From NCBI GenBank assembly GCA_963749575.1, contig CAVVNM010000012.1, forward strand, positions 434,001-498,000: a stretch of 64,000 nt of DNA, read 5' to 3'. Below the pieces are notes generated by a model, which made no database searches, was not told the origin of the DNA, and saw nothing but the letters and a program-made list of their open reading frames with translations. The first letter of the stretch is position 1. The number at the start of each line of letters is the position of its first letter. Positions 27,023-37,430 of the stretch are shown piece by piece. The DNA comes from JAMXLO01 sp963749575. GTDB lineage: Bacteria; Pseudomonadota; Alphaproteobacteria; Acetobacterales; Acetobacteraceae. The translations under genes were made by a program, and so were the position numbers.

Positions 27023-30000
27023 ATGGTGAGCTTCTTCATTCACCGGCCGATTTTCGCGGCTTCCATCGCCATCCTCATGGTGCTTGCCGGGGTGGTCGCG
27101 TACCGGTTCCTCCCGGTCGCGCAGCTTCCCGAGGTCACGCCGCCGCAGGTGGTGGTGACCACGACCTACCCGGGCGCCAGCGCCGAGGTCGTCGCCAACA
27201 CCGTCACCACGCCCCTGGAACAGCAGATCAACGGTGTCGAGGGCATGGCCTACATGTCGTCGGTCAGCGCCGATGATGGCAGCTCCAACATCACCATCAC
27301 CTTCAATGTCGGCTACCCGATCGATATCGCCGCGGTGGACGTGCAGAACCGCGTCGCCCAGGCGCAGGGCTCGCTACCCGCGATCGTCAATCAGGCGGGC
27401 GTCACCATCAGCAAGAAGAACCCGAACATCCTGCTGGGCGTGACGCTGTACTCGCCGGACAATTCGGTCGACCTCGTCAACATCAGCAATTATGCGTACC
27501 TGCAGCTCGTGGACCCACTCAAGCGGCTGCCTGGCGTGGGCGACGTGAACATCTTCGGCGAGCGCCGATATTCGATGCGAAGTCTGGCTGGACCCCGACA
27601 AGCTGGCCAAGCTCGGCATCACCGCGACCGACGTGCAGAGTGCCGTTGCCGAGCAGAACGTGCAGGTTGTGGCGGGCAAGCTTGGGCAGTCGCCCGCGCC
27701 GGCCGGCACCGTGTTCGAATATCAGGTGAACGCGACCGGCCGGCTGAGCGATCCCGCGCAGTTCGGCGACATCGTCGTCCGCGCCGGGACCGGAAGCGAA
27801 GCCGTGGTCCACCTGCGCGACGTCGCGCGCGTCGAGCTCGGGGCTTTGCAGTACACGTCGGGCGCGCGCCTGAATGATCGGCCCACCGTGTTCGTCGCCG
27901 TCTATCAGACGCCCGGATCGAACGCCCTGCAGGTCGAGCGCGAGGTGAAGGCCGAGATGGCGCAGCTCGGCCAGCGCTTCCCCGCGGGCCTCGCGTGGCG
28001 GATCCCCTATGACACGACGATGTTCGTCTCTGCCTCGATGCACGACGTGATGGTGACGCTTGCCGAGGCGCTCGCGCTGGTGATCGCGGTGGTGTTTCTG
28101 TTCCTGCAAAGCTGGCGTACCGCGGTCATTCCCGCGATCGCCATCCCGGTCTCGCTGATCTTCACGCTGGCCGTCATGCTGGCAGCCGGTTTTTCGCTCA
28201 ACATAGTGAGCATGCTCGGCATGGTGCTGGCGATCGGGCTCGTCGTCGACGATGCGATCGTCGTGGTCGAGAACGTGGAACGTCAGCTCGAACGCGGGCT
28301 TTCGCCGATGCAGGCAGCGGCGACCGCCATGAAGGAGGTCACCGGTCCAATCATCGCGACGACGGCTGTGCTGATGGCGGTCTTTGTCCCGGTCGCCTTT
28401 CTGCCGGGCGTAACCGGCCGGCTCTATAATCAATTTGCCCTGACGATTGCGATCTCCGTCGGCATCTCCGCCTTCAATTCGCTGACGCTGAGCCCGGCGC
28501 TCTCCGCGGTGCTCCTGCGCCATCGTCCAGACCCGCGCTTCTTCCTCTTCCGCACCTTCAATGCCGGTTTCACGCGCGCCGCAGAGGCGTATGCACGGGG
28601 CGTCCGGTGGGTGATCGCAGCACGGTGGGGGGCGCTTGCCCTGTTCGCCGGTGCGCTGGTGATCAGCTATGGCCTCTACTCGCGCATCCCGGCGGGATTC
28701 CTGCCGGTCGAGGACCAGGGCTACTTCTTCGCGGTGATCCAACTTCCCGACGGCGCTTCGCTGCAGCGGACCGAGCAGGTGGCGGAGCAGGTGCGGAAGA
28801 TCCTGGCCGCGCAGCCCGGGGTGCAGGATGTGGTGCCGGTCACCGGAACGAATTTCCTGACCGGCGCCAGTCAGTCGAACGCCGGGGTGGAATTCGCGAT
28901 TCTGAAGCCGTGGAGTGAGCGCGGCGCCAAACTCGACGCTGCAAATATTCTCGCAGCCGTGCGCCCGAAACTGCTGGCGATCTCCGATGCGATCAGCCTG
29001 AGCTTCGACCCGCCGTCGATCCCCGGCATTTCCACCACCGGCGGCTTCGAATTCGAAGTCGAGGACCTGACGGGGCGCGGCCCGCAAGCGTTGAACGATG
29101 CGACCCAGGCATTGCTGGCAAAAGCGCGCCAACAGCCCGAGCTTGATCCGCATCAGCTCTTCACCACCTTCGGCACTTCGACGCCCGAGTACAAGTACGA
29201 CCTCGATCGGACCAAGGTGAAGCTGCTGGGGCTCAATCTGTCGGACGTGTTCAACACGCTGCAGATCTATCTGGGCTCGCTCTACGTGAACGACTTCAAT
29301 CTGTTCGGCCGGACCTTCCGGGTAACGATGCAGGCCGAACGGGATGCGCGTGCCAGCACCACGGATCTGTCGCGTCTTTATGTGCGCAACGCGGGCGGGC
29401 AGATGATCCCGCTCAATACCCTCGGCACGCTGCATCCGACGGTCGGGCCGGAATACGTGTCGCACTACAACGTATATGGGTCGGCCCTGATCAATGGCGC
29501 ACCCGCGGCGGGCTATAGCTCGGCACAGGCGATCGCCGCCATGCAGAGGGCGGCGGAAGAGGCGTTGCCGGTCGATTTCGGCTACGAGTGGACCGGCATC
29601 GCGTACCAGGAACTCAAAGCGGGCTCGACCGCGGCGATCGTGTTCGGCCTCGCCCTGGTGTTCGTGTTCCTGGTGCTGGCAGCGCAGTACGAAAGCTGGT
29701 CGATGCCGTTCATGGTGATCCTGTCGGTGCCGCTCGCGCTGTTCGGCGCGGTGCTGGCGCTGTGGCTCCGCGGCATGCAGCTCGACGTGTATTCGGAAAT
29801 CGGTCTCGTCATGCTGATCGGGCTGGCCGCGAAGAATGCGATCCTGATCGTGGAGTTCGCCAAGCAGCTGCGCGAGGGTGGCAAGGGTATTGTGGAGGCG
29901 GCGATGGAGGCAGGGCGGCTACGGCTGCGGCCGATCCTGATGACGGCCTTCGCCTTCATTCTCGGCACCGTGCCGCTGATGGTGGCCTCCGGCGCCGGGG

Positions 30001-30179
30001 CAGGCAGCCGGCAGTCGATCGGCACCACAGTCGTGGGCGGCATGTTGGCGGCGACGATTTTGGGGCTTGCCCTCGTGCCGGTGTTCTACGCGGTCATCGA
30101 ACGGCTGCGCGAAGGTGGGACTTCGAAGCATGAACCATCCGCCGGTCAGCGCCGTCTCGAAGGCGCCGTCGGCGATTGA
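27023..30179 (+). pseudogene. RND multidrug efflux pump inner-membrane subunit (AcrB family), frameshifted
   Basis: About 1050 residues when repaired, the normal length. The start MVSFFIHRPIFAASIAI, then the first periplasmic loop AQLPEVTPPQVVVTTTYPGA and VEGMAYMSSVSADDGS, are typical. The second half has VDDAIVVVENVERQLERGLS (the intramembrane Asp pair, normally DD), KEVTGPIIATTAVLMAVFVP and GLAAKNAILIVEFAKQLREG. At 27580-27581 (GCGAAGTC) one extra A shifts the frame between FGERRYSMR and VWLDPDKLAK; the total is 3n+1. If real, the pump is dead; if a sequence error, it exports drugs by proton antiport with the adaptor next to it. Confidence 0.9.
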
Positions 30180-30198
30180 CTCCTGGAGGACCAAGGTC

Positions 30199-31366
30199 AT
30201 GAGCTTTTCCCTGAAGAATATTGGACTGGGGACCGGCGCCGTTGCTCTGGTTGCCATCGGGGTCGCACTGCTGGCCAGTTCCAACCACAGCGTCGCACGA
30301 GCCCCGGCGATGGTGAGCCCGCCTCCTCTGCCAGTACCGGTGGCCGCAGTGGACCAGCGGACAGTGCCTGTCTATCTCGACTTCGTGGCCACGACGGAGG
30401 CGATCCGCAACGTTGCGCTTGAGGCGAAAGTCACGGGGTACCTCGCCTCCCGGCCGGTGGGCGACGGGGTGGACGTGCCACCAGGCCAACTTCTGTATCA
30501 GATCGACCCGCGCGATTATCAGGCGGCACTTGATCAGGCGAGCGCGCAGTCACGCCGCGACGCTGCTGCCTATGATTATTCGCGCGTCTCGCAACACCGC
30601 ACCGCGGTGCTGAGCAAGGACGGATGGGCGACGCAGGACGCGTTCGATCAAACGACGAGTACGCTCAATCAATCGCAGGCGACACTCGCCGCCGATGCGG
30701 CGGCGGTCGAGGCGGCGAAGCTCAATCTGGGGTACACCGAGATTACGGCGCCGTTCGCGGGTCGCCTCGGGCGGAGCCTCGTGCACGAGGGCACGCTGAT
30801 CAATGCCGCGGGCACCCAGCTCAATACGCTGGTGCAGCTCGATCCGATCTACGTCACGTTCAATCCGAGCGAGACCGACCTCGACCGTCTCGGCGAGTAC
30901 CCGAGCCAAGTCGATCCCGGCGGAGGTGACGATTCCGGACCAGGACGGGAAGCGATACGAGGGGACGCTGACCTTCCTCGACAACACGGTGGACCGGAAC
31001 ACCGGCACCATCGTGGCGCGGGCAACCATCGCCAATCCGGACCACAGCCTGCTGCCCGGGGAGTTCGTGCATGTGCGCCTGCACGTGGCCGACAGGCCGG
31101 ACACGCTGCTGGTGCCGCAGGTGGCGTTGGGTTCGAGCCAGCTCGGCAAGTACGTCTACATCGCGGATAACGGCAAGGCAGAGCAGCGGATGGTTTCGAT
31201 CGGAGCGACCTATGGCGATCGCATTGTTGTCACCAAGGGCGTCACGGCGGGTGATGCGGTGATTGTCGGCAATCTGCAGAAGATCGCTCCGGGCGCCCCG
31301 GTGCGGCCCATCGCCAGTTCGCGGCAGGCGTTCAGCGGAACATCGGCCGGCGCCGACCCGGGTTGA
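30199..31366 (+). pseudogene. RND efflux periplasmic adaptor subunit (AcrA/MFP family), frameshifted
   Basis: Adaptor joining the RND pump to an outer-membrane channel, about 388 residues when repaired. The N-terminus is a single hydrophobic segment (GLGTGAVALVAIGVALLASS) followed by the lipoyl and hairpin region (PPGQLLYQIDPRDYQAALDQ, AAKLNLGYTEITAPFAGRLG) and the beta domain (TLINAAGTQLNTLVQLDPIY). At 30900-30902 a run of three C holds one base too many: the frame goes from DLDRLGEY to RAKSIPAEVTIPDQDGKRYE. GGAGGA precedes the ATG by eight bases. The gene lies after acrB, the reverse of the usual order, and no outer-membrane factor gene follows. Confidence 0.88.
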
Positions 31367-31452
31367 GGTCCGTCTATCGCAGTCCAGCGGGCGTTGTCTT
31401 CACGGTCATGGCCGGCCACTGTGCCAGCCAGCTGTTGCGGGGCACATGAACA

Positions 31453-33534
31453 ATGGCGTGGCGGATCGGTATCGACATCGGCGGCACCTTTACCGACGTC
31501 GCCCTGGTGGAGGAGGACACCGGCCGCATCGCCATCGCCAAGCTGCCGACCACACCGCGGGATTTCGGCCAGGCGGTGATCGACGGCATCCGGCAGGGCC
31601 TCGACGCCAACCGCATCGATCCCGCCGATGTGTCGCTGCTGTCGCATGCCACCACGGTTGTGACCAACGCGCTGCTGGAGAAGAAGGGCGCGCGCGCGGG
31701 GTTCGTCGCGACCCGCGGGATGCGCGATCTGCTGGAGCTGCGGCGATCGTCGCGTGCCGATCTGTATGACCTGTTGCAGGACGCGCCGGCGGTACTGGTG
31801 CCGCGACGATGGCGGTTCGAGATCACCGAACGGATCGACGCGCAGGGCGCGGTGGTGACGCCGCTGGCTGAAGCTGAACTGCCGGGGCTGATCGAGGCGA
31901 TCCGCGAGGCCGGGTTGCAGACCGTCGCCGTGTCGTTCCTGTTCTCGTTCCTGAACGACGCGCATGAGAAGCGGGTCGGCGCGGCGTTGCGGGCGGCGCT
32001 GCCCGGGATCGCGGTTTATCTGTCATCGGAAGTGCTGCCCGAGATTCGCGAGTTCGAGCGTGCCAGCACGACCGCCGTGTGTGCCGTGGTCGGGCCGGTG
32101 CTGGCGTCCTATCTCGACCGGCTGCAGAGCGCGATCTCGCAACTCGGTCTGCCGAAGCTGTTTGTGATGGGCTCGTCTGGCGGCGTGTTCGACATCGCCG
32201 AGGGCCTGCGCATGCCGGCGATGGCGGTGGAATCCGGCCCGGCCGCCGGCGTGATCGCGGCCTCGCTTGCCGGACGCCAACTGCGGCGGCCCAATCTGAT
32301 CTCGTTCGACATGGGCGGCACCACCGCGAAGGCCAGCGTGATCGCCGATGGCGAGGTATCGGTCACTGCCGAATACGAGGTCGGCGGAGCCGGCCACGCC
32401 AATCGCTGGATGCACGGCACCGGCCATCCGATCCGCGTGCCGGTGATCGACCTGGCCGAGGTGAGCGCCGGCGGCGGCTCGATCGCGTGGGTCGATCCGG
32501 GCGGCGCGCTGAAGGTGGGGCCGCGGAGCGCGGGCGCCGCGCCTGGTCCCGCAGCCTATGGTGCCGGCGGAACGCTGCCCACGGTGACCGATGCCGATGT
32601 GGTGCTGGGCTATCTCGATCCTCAGGCATTGTTGGGCGGCGCATTGCGCATCGATCTCGCCGGGGCGGAACGCGCGATCGAGACCGCGATCGCCCGTCCG
32701 CTTGGCCTGACGGTGCCGGAGGCCGCGGCGCGCATCGTCGAAGTGGTGAACAGCAACATGGCGCAGGCGCTGCGGATCGTGTCGATCGAGCGCGGCCACG
32801 ATCCGCAGGAATTCAGCCTGATCGCGTTCGGCGGCGCCGGTCCGGTGCACGCCGTGGCGCTGGCCGAGGAGTTGCAGATCCCCGAGGTGATCGTGCCGCC
32901 GGCACCTGGCGCGTTCTCGGCGCTCGGACTGGTGGCGAGCGATCTGAAGCGGGATTACTCGCGCACGCTGTATGCCGATCTCGGCGACATCGATCCGCGA
33001 CGCGTGGCGGACGTGATCGCGGGGATGGAACAGGCCGGACGCGAGATGCTTCACGGGGCGCGCGTGCCGCCGGAACGACAGGTGCTGCTGCGCCAGGCGG
33101 ATGTGCGCTATCGGCGGCAAGCATACGAACTGACGGTGCCGATTGCCGACGGCGAGATCACTCGCGCGACGCTGGATGACCTGGTGGAGGCGTTTCATGC
33201 GCGGCACGAGCGGACCTACGGGCACGCCAACCGTTCGGAACATGTGCAACTGGTCAATCTGCGTCTGACCGCGCTCGGCCGGCTGCCGGATCTCGTGCTC
33301 GCACAGCGCGCCGATCCTGCGAGCGCACGGTTGCGCAGCCGCGAGGTGTGGTTCGCCGAGACAGGCTTCACGCCAACACCGGTGCATTGGCGGGATGGGC
33401 TGACATCCGGCACGAGCATCGCCGGGCCGGCGATTATCGAGGCGATGGATTCGACGACTGTCGTGCCGCCAGGTTGGCAGGCCTCGATCAATGAGCTTGG
33501 CTACATTTGGATCGAGCGGCGTGGTCAGGCTTAA
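31453..33534 (+). CDS. Hydantoinase/oxoprolinase family protein, HyuA-type
   Basis: Cytosolic ATP-dependent amidohydrolase subunit, 693 residues. It opens with IGIDIGGTFTDVALVEEDTG, the ASKHA phosphate-binding loop, and has the second glycine motif LISFDMGGTTAKASVIADGE near residue 290 and FSLIAFGGAGPVHAVALAEE later. Relatives act on N-methylhydantoin, 5-oxoproline or acetophenone (as a carboxylase), always with a B partner; HyuB is encoded two genes on. The substrate cannot be read. It starts a plus-strand run that continues through an aminotransferase and a CDGSH protein. Confidence 0.9.
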   Translation: MAWRIGIDIGGTFTDVALVEEDTGRIAIAKLPTTPRDFGQAVIDGIRQGLDANRIDPADVSLLSHATTVVTNALLEKKGARAGFVATRGMRDLLELRRSSRADLYDLLQDAPAVLVPRRWRFEITERIDAQGAVVTPLAEAELPGLIEAIREAGLQTVAVSFLFSFLNDAHEKRVGAALRAALPGIAVYLSSEVLPEIREFERASTTAVCAVVGPVLASYLDRLQSAISQLGLPKLFVMGSSGGVFDIAEGLRMPAMAVESGPAAGVIAASLAGRQLRRPNLISFDMGGTTAKASVIADGEVSVTAEYEVGGAGHANRWMHGTGHPIRVPVIDLAEVSAGGGSIAWVDPGGALKVGPRSAGAAPGPAAYGAGGTLPTVTDADVVLGYLDPQALLGGALRIDLAGAERAIETAIARPLGLTVPEAAARIVEVVNSNMAQALRIVSIERGHDPQEFSLIAFGGAGPVHAVALAEELQIPEVIVPPAPGAFSALGLVASDLKRDYSRTLYADLGDIDPRRVADVIAGMEQAGREMLHGARVPPERQVLLRQADVRYRRQAYELTVPIADGEITRATLDDLVEAFHARHERTYGHANRSEHVQLVNLRLTALGRLPDLVLAQRADPASARLRSREVWFAETGFTPTPVHWRDGLTSGTSIAGPAIIEAMDSTTVVPPGWQASINELGYIWIERRGQA

Positions 33535-33595
33535 CGACTGTCCGGCGCATGCTGGGATAGCAAGGGGGATCGAGTAACCATGGGAGTGATCGCCC

Positions 33596-33912
33596 ATGAT
33601 TGCCAGGCGAAAAAAGCCACCCTATTCGACCGAGCTATATCGGCAGGAAGGTGTTCAGTTCCGATCCGTGCGCCTGTCGGATGAGGGCGATGGCTCGGTC
33701 CGTCTGGACACGCAGGATATGGGTGAACTCGTCGAACAAACATGGGGCGACGAGGATTATGAGTTTTGGGTCGATGTTCCGCCCACCGAAATCCGGAAGT
33801 TGGTATTGCCCTCTTACGTGATCGATACGTCGGCCGGGGCGGCGCAGTCGACGAGTTTCGTGACTTCTGCCAGAAGGAAGCAATCGCGCACAAATGGATG
33901 AGCTGGACTTAG
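33596..33912 (+). pseudogene. Small conserved hypothetical protein, one base lost
   Basis: The reading begins MIARRKKPPYSTELYRQEGV and reaches YEFWVDVPPTEIRKLVL in one frame. The other frame then reads ALLRDRYVGRGGAVDEFRDF and CQKEAIAHKWMSWT before TAG at 33910-33912. Restoring one base near 33805-33810 gives a single protein of about 105 residues. The central D-Y-E-F-W-V-D-V-P and the ending FRDFC...H-x-W-x-x-W are, to my knowledge, a conserved small-protein family of alphaproteobacteria without known function. It sits between hyuA and hyuB, which are normally adjacent. This is the only clear -1 lesion in the window. Confidence 0.6.
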
Positions 33913-33963
33913 CCCGCCCCGCGTGAGCTGAGCATTTGACCAAGGTCAGCGAGGAAGCCTGCG

Positions 33964-35658
33964 ATGCCGCGTCTGAAGACCGACCCTGCCCGTTTCGAGG
34001 TGGTGAAGAACGCGCTGACCTGCGCAGCCGAGGAAATGAAGATCGTCCTCGCCAAGACCGCGTACTCGCCGCTGCTCAAAGTCGCCGGCGACTACTCCTG
34101 CGGCATCTTCGACACGCACGGCAACATGGTCGCGCAAGGTCCCGACCTGCCGATCCATCTCGGCTCGATGCCGGACGCGGTGCGCGCGGTGGTGCGAGCC
34201 TTCCCCGACGCCGCACCTGGGGACGTGTTCATCCATAACGATCCATATCAGGGCGGCTCGCATCTGCCCGACGTGAACGTTGTCGCGCCGGCGTTCCACG
34301 AAGGCCGACTGCTCGGCTTCGGCTGCGTACGCGCGCACTGGCCTGACATCGGCAGTGCCACGCCAGGCAGCTACGGCGCGGTAACCGAGATCTACGGCGA
34401 GGGCCTGCGGCTGCCGCCGATCCGGCTGTATCGCGACGGCAAGCCCGATCCCGCCATCGAGGCGATCATATTCGCCAATGTCCGCACGCCCACCGAACGC
34501 CTCGGCGATCTGCGCGCACAGGTGGCGGCGAACTGGCGCGCGGCCGCACGTTTGCAGGCGCTGGCAGCGAAGTATGGCACTGACACACTGCTGGATATCA
34601 TGCAGGAGGTGTTGGACTACTCGGAGACCATGATGCGCGCCGCGCTGCGCGCGTTGCCCGATGGTGAGGCAGAATTTTCCGATGTTTTCGACGGCGACGG
34701 TGTCATCGCCCCCGGCGAGATCGACGACGAGACGTTCACCGTGAAGCTGCGCATTACCAAGCGCGGCGACACGATCACCGCCGACTTCACCGGTTCCGAT
34801 CCGCAGGTGCCCGGCCCGATGAATGCGCCGCTGACCGTCACGGCGTCCGGCGTGTTCTGCGCGCTGAAGATGATCGCCGATCCCAAAAGCCTGATCCCTC
34901 CCAATTCCGGCTGCTGGCGTCCGGTGACGGTGACCGCACCGCCCGGTTCGGTGGTGAACGCACAGCTTCCGGCGCCGGTGGTCTACGCCAACCACGAGAT
35001 ATCGCACCGTGTCGCCGACATGGTGATGGCGGCGATGTTTGCCTTCACACCGCGCACGGTGATGGCGGGATCGCAGGGCACCTCGGCGGTGGTGACGTTC
35101 GGCGGCACCGACTATCGCAGCAACGAACGTTACGTCAGCTACAAATCGGTGAAAGGCGGCTTCGGTGCGCGGCCGGTGAAGGATGGCATCAACGCGGTCG
35201 CCTCCACCGTGTCCAACATGATGAACACGCCGATCGAGATCCTCGAGATGAGCTTTCCGCTGCGGGTGCAGGAATACGCGCTGGTGCCCGACAGCGGCGG
35301 CGCCGGGACCTGGCGTGGCGGCCTCGGTGTGCGCCGCGTTTGGCGCGTGCTGGAGCGACAGGCCCATGCCGCGGTCTGCTGCGAGCGCACCGTCACGCCG
35401 CCGTTCGGCCTGGACGGCGGCAAGGCGGGCGCAGCGGCGCTGCTGGAGTTGATCCCGCCGAACGGCAACGCACGCAAACTCAACAGCAAGGGCGGCTTCA
35501 TCGCTCCCGCGGATTCGCTGGTGGTGATCGAGGCACCAGGTTCCGGCGGCTACGGCCCGCCATCGGAGCGCGATCCAGCGCGGCTTTCCGAAGACCTGCT
35601 GGACGGTTACGTTACCCCGATGGCCGCACGACGCGACTACGGCGCGGAGCCGATCTGA
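33964..35658 (+). CDS. Hydantoinase B/oxoprolinase family protein, HyuB-type
   Basis: Partner subunit (564 residues) of HyuA. Hallmarks: the N-terminal LTCAAEEMKIVLAKTAYSPL, the substrate-site block GDVFIHNDPYQGGSHLPDVN, and the C-terminal GGAGTWRGGLGVRRVWRVLE followed by the GGKAGAAALLELIPPNGNAR segment. Together with HyuA it would open or carboxylate a cyclic amide or ketone using ATP. Start by GCCTGCGATGCCGCG; the aminotransferase gene follows after 14 bases, indicating one transcript. Confidence 0.9.
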   Translation: MPRLKTDPARFEVVKNALTCAAEEMKIVLAKTAYSPLLKVAGDYSCGIFDTHGNMVAQGPDLPIHLGSMPDAVRAVVRAFPDAAPGDVFIHNDPYQGGSHLPDVNVVAPAFHEGRLLGFGCVRAHWPDIGSATPGSYGAVTEIYGEGLRLPPIRLYRDGKPDPAIEAIIFANVRTPTERLGDLRAQVAANWRAAARLQALAAKYGTDTLLDIMQEVLDYSETMMRAALRALPDGEAEFSDVFDGDGVIAPGEIDDETFTVKLRITKRGDTITADFTGSDPQVPGPMNAPLTVTASGVFCALKMIADPKSLIPPNSGCWRPVTVTAPPGSVVNAQLPAPVVYANHEISHRVADMVMAAMFAFTPRTVMAGSQGTSAVVTFGGTDYRSNERYVSYKSVKGGFGARPVKDGINAVASTVSNMMNTPIEILEMSFPLRVQEYALVPDSGGAGTWRGGLGVRRVWRVLERQAHAAVCCERTVTPPFGLDGGKAGAAALLELIPPNGNARKLNSKGGFIAPADSLVVIEAPGSGGYGPPSERDPARLSEDLLDGYVTPMAARRDYGAEPI

Positions 35659-35672
35659 GGGAGAAAGTCAGG

Positions 35673-37049
35673 ATGACCTACGTAGCCCCGAATTCCATTC
35701 AGGCGCGCGACATCGCCTCGATCGTGCATCCGCAGACCAATCTGGTCCAACATCTGGAAGAAGGGCCGGTGGTGATCTCGCGCGGCCAGGGCATCTATGT
35801 GTGGGATGACTCGGGCCAGAAATTCCTGGATGGCGCAGCGGGGCTGTGGTGCGCCTCGCTCGGCTATGCATCGGAACGGCTGGCGCGCGTCGCGTACGAG
35901 CAGATGAAGAAGCTCGGCTATGCGCACCTGTATCGCCACACCACCAACGAGCCCGGCGTGGACCTGGCGGAGAAGCTGCTGCAGATCGCGCCGGTACCGA
36001 TGAGCAAGGTGCTGTTCCAGTGCTCCGGTTCGGAGGCCAATGACACAGCGATCAAGCTGGTCTGGTACTATCACGCTGCGATCGGCAAGCCGAACAAGCG
36101 AAAGATCATCGGACGCAAGATGGGCTATCACGGCAGCACGTCGGCCGCGATCAGCGCGTCGGGCAAGCCAGACATGCATGCCGACTTCGGCCTGCCGTTC
36201 CCGGACTTCCGTCACACCGAATATCCGCACTACTACCGCCTGCGGAATGTTGGCGAGAGCGAAGAGCAGTTCGCGACGCGCATGGCGGATGCGCTGGAGG
36301 CGATGATCATCGAGGAGGGTCCCGAGACGGTCGGCGGCTTCATCGGCGAACCGGTGATGGGAGCCGGCGGCGGGCTGGTTCCGCCGCGCACCTATTGGGA
36401 GAAGATGCAGGTGGTGCTGCGCAAATACGACGTGTTGTTCATCGCGGACGAGGTGATCTGCGGGTTCGGCCGCACCGGGAACATGTGGGGCAGCATCACC
36501 TACGACCTGAAACCGGACATGATCACCAGCGCCAAGGCGCTGTCGGCGGCGATGCAGCCGATCTCTGCGCTGCTGATCAACGAACGGGTGTTCCAGGCGA
36601 TGCTGGACGAGAGCCGCAAGCTGGGCAGCTTCTCGCATGGCTTCACCTATGCCGGCCATCCGGTGACCACCGCGGTGGCGATGGAGACGCTGCGCATCTA
36701 CGAAGAGATGGACATGATCGGTCATGTGCAGCGGGTCGGTCCGTATATGCAGCAGGTGCTGGGACGGTTCGCTGACCACCCGCTGATCGGCGACGTACGC
36801 GGCGTCGGACTGATGACCGGGATGGAGATGATGGCGGACAAGGCAACCGGCAAGGCGTTCGATCCGACGCTCGGGGTCGGACGGATCGCCGACAAGCATG
36901 CGCGAAACAACGGGCTGATCACGCGGTTCATCGGTGACCGGGTTGCATTCTCGCCGCCGCTGATCATCACCGAGGAAGAGGTGGACGAAATGGCGGCGCT
37001 GCTGCAACGCACGCTTGACGATACCTGGGCTGAAGTTAGAACCAATTGA
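35673..37049 (+). CDS. Class III (omega) aminotransferase, PLP-dependent
   Basis: Protein of 458 residues. The fold-type I features of class III are present: the phosphate-cup segment LFQCSGSEANDTAIKLVWYY, the PLP-stacking GYHGSTSAAISASG, the Asp that binds the ring nitrogen in LFIADEVICGFGRTGNMWG and the Schiff-base lysine in MITSAKALSAAMQPISALLI. Such enzymes move the amino group of beta-alanine, taurine, GABA or amines to pyruvate. It lies in the HyuAB run, so it may process the amino acid released by that enzyme. Start at the ATG after GTCAGG. Confidence 0.9.
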   Translation: MTYVAPNSIQARDIASIVHPQTNLVQHLEEGPVVISRGQGIYVWDDSGQKFLDGAAGLWCASLGYASERLARVAYEQMKKLGYAHLYRHTTNEPGVDLAEKLLQIAPVPMSKVLFQCSGSEANDTAIKLVWYYHAAIGKPNKRKIIGRKMGYHGSTSAAISASGKPDMHADFGLPFPDFRHTEYPHYYRLRNVGESEEQFATRMADALEAMIIEEGPETVGGFIGEPVMGAGGGLVPPRTYWEKMQVVLRKYDVLFIADEVICGFGRTGNMWGSITYDLKPDMITSAKALSAAMQPISALLINERVFQAMLDESRKLGSFSHGFTYAGHPVTTAVAMETLRIYEEMDMIGHVQRVGPYMQQVLGRFADHPLIGDVRGVGLMTGMEMMADKATGKAFDPTLGVGRIADKHARNNGLITRFIGDRVAFSPPLIITEEEVDEMAALLQRTLDDTWAEVRTN

Positions 37050-37064
37050 GCAGGAGATACGGAT

Positions 37065-37310
37065 ATGTCAGGCACGCAACCGGTGATCGCACAGAAGAGC
37101 CCGTATCGGATGGAGGTGGAGGCTGGGAAGTCGTATTGGTGGTGCGCCTGCGGCAAGAGCGCCAACCAGCCATTCTGCGACGGCTCGCACAAGGGCAGCG
37201 GGTTCAGCCCGGTCGAGTTCAAGGCGGAGGAGGCCGGCACGATCGCGTTCTGCGGCTGCAAGAACACCGGCAACCAGCCACGCTGCGACGGGACGCACCG
37301 GAGTCTGTAA
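37065..37310 (+). CDS. CDGSH iron-sulfur domain protein, tandem motif
   Basis: Small protein of 81 residues with two cluster motifs: CACGKSANQPFCDGSH (residues about 27-42) and CGCKNTGNQPRCDGTH. Each is C-x-C-x2-(S/T)-x3-P-x-C-D-G-(S/T)-H, the ligand set (three Cys, one His) of a [2Fe-2S] CDGSH cluster. No signal or membrane segment, so it is a soluble redox or cluster-transfer protein. It begins 15 bases after the aminotransferase stop and is certainly on the same transcript, an unusual context. It might supply electrons or regulate an enzyme of this pathway. Confidence 0.92.
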   Translation: MSGTQPVIAQKSPYRMEVEAGKSYWWCACGKSANQPFCDGSHKGSGFSPVEFKAEEAGTIAFCGCKNTGNQPRCDGTHRSL

Positions 37311-37336
37311 CGGCTTCGTTCGAGGAAGTGCACTTT

Positions 37337-37410
37337 CGTCATTCCCGCGAAAGCGGGAACCCAGTGACGGCGCACGCGAGCCCTGGGTCCCCGCTTTCGC
37401 GGGGATGACG
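37337..37410. repeat. Dispersed palindromic repeat (full-length, 74 bases)
   Basis: A long inverted repeat: CGTCATTCCCGCGAAAGCGG with AACCCAG on the left and CTGGGT with CCCCGCTTTCGCGGGGATGACG on the right, separated by about 18 bases. A copy of one arm (CGTCATCCCCGCGAAAGCGGGG) lies at 38549-38570 between the enolase-family gene and the FAH gene. These are the well-known 'GTCATCCCCGCGAAAGCGGGGA' elements of many proteobacterial genomes. The full copy ends in GACGTTTTTGG and might also act as a terminator, separating CDGSH from the next gene. Confidence 0.8.
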
Positions 37411-37430
37411 TTTTTGGAGAGATCCAGCGC

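Noticed and set aside
37337..37410. Possible CRISPR repeat, because similar GCGAAAGCGGGG units recur nearby
   Set aside because: Only one full palindrome and one half-copy occur, 1.2 kb apart and without spacers. It is a known type of dispersed palindrome.
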